This document shows, piece after piece, positions 1 to 4,839 of a DNA stretch of 6,421 bases. The stretch comes from JBDNFP01 sp041689775 (GTDB taxonomy: Bacteria > Bacteroidota > Bacteroidia > Cytophagales > Spirosomataceae). The notes below the pieces were generated by a model, which worked only from the letters and a program-made list of their open reading frames with translations, ran no database searches and was not told where the DNA came from. The stretch spans positions 1 to 6,421 of the forward strand of contig JBDNFP010000362.1 of assembly GCA_041689775.1 (NCBI GenBank), in the 5' to 3' direction. Made by a program: the position numbers and the translations under genes. The number at the start of each line of letters is the position of its first letter. Within the stretch, counting starts at the first letter, position 1.

Positions 1-141
1 GTCGATCTTGCGCCCCTGGTCGCTGAAGATGACCATCTGGCAGCGCAGGCGGAAGGTGGCCTTCTTGCCCGTTTTATGGCCCAGTACGAGTGCCGCACGC
101 TGCTCGTCACTCAGGCTGATGTATCGTTTCTTTCCTTGCAT
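1..141 (-). CDS. IS630-like transposase, N-terminal fragment (runs off left edge)
   Basis: Reading leftward from an ATG at 141-139 gives 47 codons without a stop, beginning MQGKKRYISLSDEQRAALV and continuing through LGHKTGKKATFRLRCQMVIF. The pattern of a short basic start, L-(S/T)-D-E-Q-R-x-x-L, a G-x-K-T-G-K spacer and R-x-R-C/A helix is what the N-terminal helix-turn-helix region of IS630-family transposases looks like. This domain binds the element's ends; the DDE catalytic domain would lie outside the window. By hand count 74 of the first 120 bases are G or C, clearly richer than the flanking DNA, which fits an acquired element. No terminal inverted repeat or TA target duplication could be assigned between 142 and 207, so the element's edge is not defined. 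Whether the gene is intact cannot be judged. Family assignment is by recalled pattern, not a search. Confidence 0.7.
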   Translation of the reverse strand, partial: MQGKKRYISLSDEQRAALVLGHKTGKKATFRLRCQMVIFSDQGRKID

Positions 142-151
142 GGATGCAAGG
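134..151. repeat. Perfect inverted repeat over the transposase start codon
   Basis: CCTTGCAT and ATGCAAGG form perfect 8-base arms separated by GG. The transposase ATG (141-139) lies inside the left arm. In the minus-strand mRNA this would fold to a 7-bp stem with a four-base loop, partly hiding the start codon. A role in limiting transposase translation is inference; it could also be part of the element's end region. Confidence 0.6.
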
Positions 152-207
152 TAAAAATTATATCTATATTTACGTCCGACTACTTAGGTGCTATCGATGA
201 TGCTATG

Positions 208-243
208 AAGAGGGCCGGGCGAGTTCGCTCGACCCTCTTTTTT
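208..243. terminator. Hairpin with T-run between exporter end and transposase
   Basis: AAGAGGG (208-214) pairs with CCCTCTT (233-239), with an inner CGAG-TTCG-CTCG stem-loop at 220-231 and an asymmetric internal loop. A run of six T (238-243) follows on the plus strand, so it is a better intrinsic terminator for rightward transcription. On the minus strand, where the exporter ends at 263, only a short T pair follows the stem. It may still mark the 3' end of the exporter mRNA. No plus-strand gene is visible that would need it, except antisense transcription coming from the insertion element. Confidence 0.55.
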
Positions 244-262
244 GATTTAAGAAATGTCAAGA

Positions 263-2098
263 TCAGATCCCTTGCATCTGGGTTAGTTTTTTGTAGAAAC
301 CATCGGAGTCTTGCAACAGCTCAGCGTGGGTACCTCGCTCGATAATCTCGCCTTGATGAATCACCAGAATTTCATCGGCGTGTTGGATAGTACTCAGGCG
401 GTGGGCAATGACTAGTACGGTGCGGTTTTCCATCAAATGAGTAAGTGCTTCCTGTACTAGTTTTTCTGACTCCGTGTCAAGCGCGGAAGTCGCTTCGTCT
501 AAAATCAGAATAGGAGGGTTTTTCAGGACAGCCCGGGCAATACTGATTCGTTGACGTTGCCCGCCGGATAGTTTACTCCCCCGGTCACCGATGACGGTCT
601 GATAGCCTTCGGGTTGCTCCATGATGAAATGATGAGCGTTGGCAATTTTGGCTGCAGCAACAACTTCTTTTTCAGTGGTTGCTGCTCCAAAAGCAATATT
701 ATTGAAGATAGTATCATTAAAAAGGATAGACTCTTGGGTAACTATACCCATTTGCGACCGAAGTGAAGTTGGGGTTAATTTCCGGATATCAGTCCCGTCA
801 ATGGTGATTTCTCCCTGCGTGGGGTCATAGAAACGCGGAATCAAATCAGCCAAGGTAGATTTTCCTCCACCCGATGAGCCTACCAGGGCAACAGTTTTAC
901 CTTTGGGCATTTCGAAGTTGATATTTTTTAGGATCGGCTGACCTACTTCGTATTCAAAATTGACATTCTTGACGCTAATCTTCCGATTAAAGTCAGCAAG
1001 AGTAGTAGCCCCTGGTGCTTCTTTAATGGAGTTTTCGGCGTCGACTAGTTCAAGTACCCGCTCACCGGAAGCAATTCCCCGTTGAGTATTACTAAAAGCG
1101 TTCGAAATCTCTTTGGCCGGGCGGAGTACCTGAGAGAAGGTAATGATATAAAATATAAATTGCGCAGCCGATAATTCTGATTGATTAGAAAGTACTAGTG
1201 AGCCACCATAGAGCAGAATAAAAGCAACAATCGTAACACCCATAAATTCCGAAAACGGACCGGCCATCTCGCGCTTGTAGGCCATCGACTTTATTGCTTT
1301 TTTGTAGGCATCATTTTCGGTTCTGAATCGGTTCTTAATAAATCCTTCGGCGTTGAATCCCTTTACCACTCGCATTCCACCGAAGGTTTCGTCCATCAAG
1401 CTGATCAGACCTCCCAACCGTTGCTGCCCGGTGCGGGCGTCTTTGCGCATCTGCTTGACGATGTAGGCAATAAATGCCCCGGAAATCGGAAACACCAGAA
1501 AGGCAAAAAGGGTAAGGTTCACGGATACATTGAAGAGAACGATCAGATACACCAACAGAGTGAATACCTCTTTAAATGCCGCCGAAAAGGTATTAGCAAT
1601 GGAGTTCTCTACCTCCTGAACGTCGGTCATGACCCGCGAAATAAGATCACCTTTCCGCTCATTGGAGAAAAACCCCAAGTGAAGACCAACCGCGTTATCA
1701 AAAACGGATTGACGCAAACGAGCCACCATATTGACCTTGAAGCGTTCCAATACCCGGGCCGATAGATACCGAAAAACGTCCGATAAAAAGACGGAAACCA
1801 CGATAATGGCGCACACAAACTGCAAAGCACCCAGTCGCCCATGACTTTGCATAAAAGTACCAAAGTAGTAGTTAAAGATACCTTTTACGTAGTCGGTGCT
1901 CAGCGAAGGATCAGGCATTTGGGTAAGCGTTGCCACATTTTCTGTCCCTACCTGATCAAACAAAAGGTTTAAAAGTGGGATCAGTAGGGTGTAGTTAAGA
2001 ATGCCGAAAATACTCGCCAGCAGCGATGTAATAAAGAACGGTATGATATATTGTCGTAACGGCCGCGCGTACGAAAGAAGTCGCCAGTAGATTTTCAT
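263..2098 (-). CDS. MsbA-type ABC exporter, fused permease and ATPase
   Basis: A 611-residue half-transporter of the lipid/drug exporter class, expected to work as a homodimer in the inner membrane. The N-terminal half carries about six membrane segments (roughly 17-43, 92-113, 172-191, 194-214, 283-303, 311-326). The ATPase domain has every catalytic motif: Walker A GSSGGGKST (407-415), Q-loop Q455, signature LSGGQ (510-514), Walker B ILILDE (530-535) and switch histidine H566. A hydrophilic loop of about 45 residues (roughly 47-90) separates the first two membrane segments and is longer than in E. coli MsbA, as I recall it for Bacteroidota homologues. Length fits the family. The ATG at 2098-2096 starts with a typical coupling helix (MKIYWRLLSYARP). 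In E. coli MsbA flips lipid A; the substrate here cannot be read from sequence, so lipid, LPS-core or drug export all remain possible. Confidence 0.93.
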   Translation of the reverse strand: MKIYWRLLSYARPLRQYIIPFFITSLLASIFGILNYTLLIPLLNLLFDQVGTENVATLTQMPDPSLSTDYVKGIFNYYFGTFMQSHGRLGALQFVCAIIVVSVFLSDVFRYLSARVLERFKVNMVARLRQSVFDNAVGLHLGFFSNERKGDLISRVMTDVQEVENSIANTFSAAFKEVFTLLVYLIVLFNVSVNLTLFAFLVFPISGAFIAYIVKQMRKDARTGQQRLGGLISLMDETFGGMRVVKGFNAEGFIKNRFRTENDAYKKAIKSMAYKREMAGPFSEFMGVTIVAFILLYGGSLVLSNQSELSAAQFIFYIITFSQVLRPAKEISNAFSNTQRGIASGERVLELVDAENSIKEAPGATTLADFNRKISVKNVNFEYEVGQPILKNINFEMPKGKTVALVGSSGGGKSTLADLIPRFYDPTQGEITIDGTDIRKLTPTSLRSQMGIVTQESILFNDTIFNNIAFGAATTEKEVVAAAKIANAHHFIMEQPEGYQTVIGDRGSKLSGGQRQRISIARAVLKNPPILILDEATSALDTESEKLVQEALTHLMENRTVLVIAHRLSTIQHADEILVIHQGEIIERGTHAELLQDSDGFYKKLTQMQGI

Positions 2099-2102
2099 GG
2101 CG

Positions 2103-2110
2103 CAAAGGTA
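2103..2110 (-). promoter_or_regulatory. Bacteroidota -7-like box directly before the exporter
   Basis: On the minus strand this reads TACCTTTG, a full match to the Bacteroidota TAnnTTTG -7 element. Only four bases separate it from the exporter ATG, so transcription from it would give a leaderless or almost leaderless mRNA. I see no TTG at the -33 position, which lowers confidence. Confidence 0.45.
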
Positions 2111-2125
2111 AGGGATTTTAGCGGT

Positions 2126-2153
2126 CGGCTATCAGCTATCGGTTGTCGGCTTT
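2126..2153. repeat. Degenerate tandem heptamer, four units
   Basis: Four consecutive 7-base units read CGGCTAT, CAGCTAT, CGGTTGT and CGGCTTT on the plus strand (2126, 2133, 2140, 2147). The spacing is exact and each unit differs from CGGCTAT by no more than two bases. It lies just upstream of the exporter promoter-like box. Short G+C-rich heptamer stretches of this sort are something I recall from intergenic DNA of cytophagalean genomes; a function is not known to me. Confidence 0.6.
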
Positions 2154-2158
2154 TTTAT

Positions 2159-2189
2159 TTTGCATAAAGTGAGAAACACTGTATGCAAA
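2159..2189. repeat. Hairpin A between exporter and DUF1080 gene
   Basis: TTTGCATA (2159-2166) and TATGCAAA (2182-2189) are perfect 8-base complements. Inside them AGTG (2168-2171) pairs with CACT (2177-2180) around an AGAAA loop, with one A/G mismatch between the two helices. No T-run follows on either strand, so it is not a classical terminator. It sits four bases from the next hairpin. Confidence 0.6.
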
Positions 2190-2193
2190 GCGA

Positions 2194-2217
2194 GCTAAAT
2201 TGTTCAAACAATTTAGC
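2194..2217. repeat. Hairpin B, 11-bp perfect stem
   Basis: GCTAAATTGTT (2194-2204) and AACAATTTAGC (2207-2217) are perfect complements around CA, so in RNA a 10-bp stem with a TCAA loop is expected. It lies 47 bases past the DUF1080 stop on the transcribed strand. It may mark that gene's 3' end, protect the mRNA, or act on the exporter downstream. No T-run follows it. Confidence 0.65.
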
Positions 2218-2264
2218 CCACCTATGTTTAAATAAGGGCTTAAAAAATCCGACTGCCGATTCAG

Positions 2265-3047
2265 TTAAAAATCCGTGGTAGCCGTTTTAAGATCCAATTT
2301 CTTGATCCAGATATTTTTATAAAGAACTTCGTGGCCTTCTGCCTGAAGTTTCAAACCACCGGGTACATCGGTGATGCCTTTTCCGCCGTCATTTCCTCCG
2401 TCGATACCAGAGTTTGGGCCTCCCCATACCTGACTGATCGTCTGATTATCATGCACCTTTTTGCCGTTGAAGTACATGGTCACCATGGCTTTTTCGGTAC
2501 GCTTTCCGTTTTCGAAACGAGCCGCTCGGAACGTAATATCGTAGGAATTCCATTTGCCCACGCCATTGTATGCGTAGTACGGAGAAGGTGTTTCGTTGAT
2601 AACGGCCGCCATACCATGGCTGGTAGTGTCGCCATCAAGTACCTGAATCTCGTAGCGGTTTTGCAGGTACACGCCACTGTTTCCTCCTTTTTTTACAATA
2701 AAAAACTCGACGTGCAGCCGAAAGTCACGGTACTTTTCCTTGGTAACAATATCAGCCGCGCCATATTTCCCACCGGCTCCGGCAGGATCATTGGTATTGA
2801 GTACTGTGCCTTTACCCACGGGGTTTTTTACAATCGTCCATTTGATTGGTGGCTCGGCGGCAAGGCGGGGGCCGTCCCAGTAGGTCCACTTGGCATCCAG
2901 CATTTTACGGGATCCGTCAAATACTACATCGGATCCTTTGGGGGCTTTGGCACCAACACCTATCTGAGCCAGCAAGGGAGTGATAGCTACCAAAAGCAAC
3001 ACAATGATTGTATGGATTAAGGTATGTTTTGGTTTAGAATAGATCAT
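2265..3047 (-). CDS. Secreted DUF1080 / 3-keto-disaccharide hydrolase-like protein
   Basis: A 260-residue exported protein. The start has basic residues (KPKH) followed by a hydrophobic stretch, LIHTIIVLLLVAITPLLA, with a probable signal peptidase I cut after A27; the cleavage site lacks a lipobox cysteine, so a periplasmic or outer location is expected. The mature part is one concanavalin-like beta-sandwich domain of the DUF1080 type (about 40-250). Its recognisable core is GGNSGVYLQNRYEIQVLD (121-138), then GKWNSYDITFRAARF (164-178) and DVPGGLKLQAEGHEVLYKNI (227-246). DUF1080 proteins are abundant in Bacteroidota and some members hydrolyse 3-keto-glycosides; the exact substrate here is unknown. 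The gene stands alone, with structured DNA on its 3' side and no clear -7 box within about 90 bases of its ATG. Confidence 0.88.
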   Translation of the reverse strand: MIYSKPKHTLIHTIIVLLLVAITPLLAQIGVGAKAPKGSDVVFDGSRKMLDAKWTYWDGPRLAAEPPIKWTIVKNPVGKGTVLNTNDPAGAGGKYGAADIVTKEKYRDFRLHVEFFIVKKGGNSGVYLQNRYEIQVLDGDTTSHGMAAVINETPSPYYAYNGVGKWNSYDITFRAARFENGKRTEKAMVTMYFNGKKVHDNQTISQVWGGPNSGIDGGNDGGKGITDVPGGLKLQAEGHEVLYKNIWIKKLDLKTATTDF

Positions 3048-3145
3048 GGTACTGGGTTGAATTGTAAGTTGAATACCCTTATTGAGTACATGGTAGTAAA
3101 AAGGGGTTTAGACAAGTTGACTACTCATGTATTACCCTCTCAGAA

Positions 3146-3874
3146 TCAGTTCCGGGTTCTTTTTTTCATTACCAGGATGCGCTCTTCAAATTCTGGGCGG
3201 AGCTCCTCAATGAAAGTAGCCGGATGATCATAGCTCGTAAGTACTTCGTACAACCTTGATTTTCGGATAGCGGCTAATCGTTCTTTTAGCTCTTTTTTTC
3301 TCTGTTCGAGGTGCTCCACTAGTGCTTGTGGATTTGTAACAGGTTTACCGGAGGAGGGAACGTACGACATGGCATTACCGCTCAGGATATGTTCGTGAAA
3401 GTCGCGGAGAAGGTCCAGTTCGCCACTTTGGTAGAGATCATTCAAACGGGAAGTAATATCCGTTGCTATGGTGTTTTTCTCTTCGTCCTCGTTGACAAAC
3501 TTATCGGGGTGTACTCTTACAATTGCTTCTTTGTACAACCTTTTGAGCTCTTGTTGGTCGGCGGTGGTGGCGGTAGTACGTGCCGCAAAGGATGCTGGGT
3601 GACATAGGATACTTTTGGGTTCCTGATAGTTCTTACCCCGTTTTTTTTGCGCTTGTCGTTTATCTTTTTTTGCCTTTTTTTGAGCCTTGTACAGCTCCGT
3701 AAGCTGATTGAGCTGGGTGATTTCGGCTGCTAGCCGGGATCTGATCAGATTAGTGAAGGTATTCAGGTTTGCCTCGGCCTGTCGTAACTCCACTTCCAGC
3801 ACCTGGATTTCCTTCTCTAATGCGTTGGTACTGGCATCCTTCCTAACGGCAGGTCTATCGAGTGATACAGACAT
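3146..3874 (-). CDS. Coiled-coil J-domain protein (DnaJ-like co-chaperone)
   Basis: A 242-residue soluble protein, counting from the ATG at 3874-3872. An in-frame TTG at 3886 would add four residues and overlap the upstream stop, but the ATG is preferred. Residues about 17-62 are a heptad-rich coiled coil (EKEIQVLEVELRQAEANL and on), followed by a very basic stretch (about 62-82, KAQKKAKKDKRQAQKKRGK). The J-domain core is QQELKRLYKEAIVRVHPDKF (107-126) with the diagnostic HPD at 122-124, then helix III/IV-like SRLNDLYQSGELDLLRDFHE. A second helical, charged region (about 180-215) closes the protein. There is no Gly/Phe or zinc-finger region, so it is a specialised J-protein, presumably recruiting an Hsp70 (DnaK) to a client gripped by the coiled coil. 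It is the second gene of a unit with the 57-residue protein just upstream. Several 7-8 base A-tracts encode the lysine-rich part. Confidence 0.85.
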   Translation of the reverse strand: MSVSLDRPAVRKDASTNALEKEIQVLEVELRQAEANLNTFTNLIRSRLAAEITQLNQLTELYKAQKKAKKDKRQAQKKRGKNYQEPKSILCHPASFAARTTATTADQQELKRLYKEAIVRVHPDKFVNEDEEKNTIATDITSRLNDLYQSGELDLLRDFHEHILSGNAMSYVPSSGKPVTNPQALVEHLEQRKKELKERLAAIRKSRLYEVLTSYDHPATFIEELRPEFEERILVMKKRTRN

Positions 3875-3882
3875 TGTATTGC

Positions 3883-4056
3883 TCAACTATTTTCTTTTAG
3901 CATTCTGATAAAATCGTTTTCGTACTCTTTGAGAGCTTTCGTGAGTTCATCAAGTTCAGTCTTTTCAGGAGTATCGGCGGCCGGTTTTTTTTTGTAAAGC
4001 TGTTCAGCTTTTTCGGAGGCTTTTTCGTAGTCACTTTCGTTTTTGATGATGATCAT
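3883..4056 (-). CDS. Small acidic/basic protein, 57 residues, HigA-N-terminus-like
   Basis: An ATG at 4056-4054 opens 57 codons ending in TGA at 3885-3883. The protein starts MIIIKNESDYEKASEKAEQL and continues through a PAADTPEKTELDELTKALKEYENDF segment. It is nearly all K, E, D and helical residues, with no signal or membrane segment. The layout I-x-N-E-x-x-Y-E-x-A, then a TPE-x-x-ELDEL-x-x-A-L-x-x-YE helix, recalls the N-terminal part of HigA-type antitoxins, but there is no helix-turn-helix domain and no toxin partner next to it. Its TGA lies 8 bases before the ATG of the J-domain gene and overlaps an in-frame TTG, so the two are probably translationally coupled. A TAnnTTTG box lies 23 bases upstream. 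Nine consecutive A (coding strand) at 3993-3985 encode K22-K24 and could allow slippage. Codon pattern and context support a real gene; function is unknown. Confidence 0.72.
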   Translation of the reverse strand: MIIIKNESDYEKASEKAEQLYKKKPAADTPEKTELDELTKALKEYENDFIRMLKENS

Positions 4057-4079
4057 GTTCTGCTCATAGAAGTTTATTG

Positions 4080-4087
4080 CAAAAGTA
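4080..4087 (-). promoter_or_regulatory. Bacteroidota -7-like box for the small-protein/J-protein unit
   Basis: On the minus strand this reads TACTTTTG, matching TAnnTTTG. It ends 23 bases before the ATG of the 57-residue gene, which would leave a leader of under 20 bases. No clear -33 TTG is seen. Confidence 0.5.
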
Positions 4088-4141
4088 CTAAAAACCCACG
4101 ATGAGAATGTTGAAAGTATAGCTTAGATGGGCAGAAGTAGG

Positions 4142-4255
4142 TTATTTGTGTTGCATATATTTCAAAAGACTTTTTTTGGCTTGGGTTTGAACCTGGCGTT
4201 TGAAAAAGGAAGTCCAGCCCAATAGTCCCCCTTTGACCCCAAAGGCCTGACGAGC
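4142..4255 (-). pseudogene. Cut-off C-terminal tail of the SnoaL-like gene
   Basis: Immediately after the TGA at 4258-4256 the same frame stays open for 37 codons to a TAA at 4144-4142. It reads ARQAFGVKGGLLGWT, then SFFKRQVQTQAKKSLLKYM. From memory, full-length SnoaL-like proteins of about 150 residues end in a pattern of F-D-F-Y/W-x-W-(S/A)-R-x-A-L-G-x-x-G-x-LLGWT followed by a basic helix; this tail fits that with the TGA in the tryptophan position. One base change (TGG to TGA) would explain the break. The restored product would be 155 residues. TGA is used as an ordinary stop by the hydroxylase, J-domain and other genes in this window, so recoding to tryptophan is unlikely. Confidence 0.7.
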
Positions 4256-4609
4256 TCAGGTGTAGAAATCAAAGTGGTCGGAGTGGTGAACGATCTTTTC
4301 CGAATCGAATAGGAAATTGGAATGAATACGATTAACCACCTTTCTGCCAGAAGTAAAAAAAGTGTAGGTAGCGATCCATTCGGCACTACCCATCGATGCG
4401 TTTGCCTCAATATTCAGGTATTCAATCTGTAAGTTTTTTCCACGCTCGATCAACATTTGCCAGATGGCTTTGGCTTCCTCGGCGTTGAGGTTTCTAAAAA
4501 TAGCATCGTTAAACACGGCCGTATCCGCATAACATTTCTGCATAGTCTCGCAGTCTTTAAGTTGAAAGGCAGCGTAGAAATCAGTGATTAGTTTTTCGTT
4601 TGGTGCCAT
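4256..4609 (-). CDS. SnoaL-like / NTF2-fold protein, truncated by in-frame TGA
   Basis: A 117-residue frame starting MAPNEKLITDFYAAFQLKDC. An in-frame TTG at 4651 would add 14 residues (MLKGSHKLSPLPTT) that look unlike the family, so the ATG at 4609 is chosen. The helix then C-Y-A-D-T-A-V-F-N-D-A-I-F (26-38) and the strand-rich second half ending HHSDHFDFYT (108-117) are the hallmarks of the SnoaL-like / nuclear transport factor 2 superfamily: small alpha+beta cone proteins that serve as isomerases, cyclases or ligand binders. No substrate can be deduced. The frame stops early compared with relatives (about 150 residues), and the missing tail is still present downstream (see 4142-4255). The truncated product lacks the final helix of the fold and may be unstable. 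It is transcribed away from the AGMO-like gene. Confidence 0.82.
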   Translation of the reverse strand: MAPNEKLITDFYAAFQLKDCETMQKCYADTAVFNDAIFRNLNAEEAKAIWQMLIERGKNLQIEYLNIEANASMGSAEWIATYTFFTSGRKVVNRIHSNFLFDSEKIVHHSDHFDFYT

Positions 4610-4652
4610 GGTAGTTGGCAGAGGAGATAGTTTGTGTGAGCCTTTGAGCAAA

Positions 4653-4676
4653 ATTCTAATGAAGGTTCGTTAGAAT
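4653..4676. promoter_or_regulatory. Near-perfect palindrome, candidate operator
   Basis: ATTCTAATGAA (4653-4663) and TTCGTTAGAAT (4666-4676) are complementary over 11 bases with one T/G wobble, separated by GG. It lies 43 bases upstream of the SnoaL-like ATG and 163 bases upstream of the hydroxylase ATG, in the divergent control region. Its size and symmetry suit a dimeric transcription factor. No T-run follows, so it is not a terminator. Which regulator binds is unknown, and none is encoded in the window. Confidence 0.5.
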
Positions 4677-4738
4677 GGGTAAAGAAAATCGTATTCATTT
4701 TTCGGACTAGCAGATGGGTTATTTTAGATAGTTTTCTG

Positions 4739-4763
4739 GTGGGTATAAAACCTTTTGACCCAC
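4739..4763. repeat. Hairpin in the divergent intergenic region
   Basis: GTGGGT (4739-4744) pairs with ACCCAC (4758-4763); inside it AAAA (4747-4750) faces TTTT (4753-4756). It is 76 bases upstream of the hydroxylase start. It could be a second regulator site or a weak RNA structure in the leader; the signal is modest. Confidence 0.4.
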
Positions 4764-4839
4764 TTACCGTGTTATTTTACTGAAAATTACGCAATTTTAT
4801 GTCCGGAAAATTATAGTATAACCCTCACACTTCATTTAA

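Noticed and set aside
189..207. Direct repeat TGCTAT spaced by 12 bases, considered as an IS target duplication
   Set aside because: IS630-type elements duplicate TA, and the two copies lie on the same side of the transposase, so it is probably chance.
76..345. Plus-strand frame of 89 codons across the left region
   Set aside because: It runs antisense to the transposase start, through the hairpin and into the exporter end; no domain is visible.
2331..3020. Long plus-strand open frame (229 codons) opposite the DUF1080 gene
   Set aside because: The minus-strand frame has a signal peptide and family motifs; the plus-strand product has no recognisable domain and is a codon-bias shadow.
4256..4258. 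TGA read as tryptophan (alternative genetic code)
   Set aside because: Several genes in the window end naturally at TGA, including the exporter, the J-domain gene, the 57-residue gene and the hydroxylase.
4162..4410. 82-codon minus-strand frame overlapping the SnoaL-like gene
   Set aside because: It is out of frame with the SnoaL-like protein and its product shows no family motif; the real continuation past the TGA is in the SnoaL frame.
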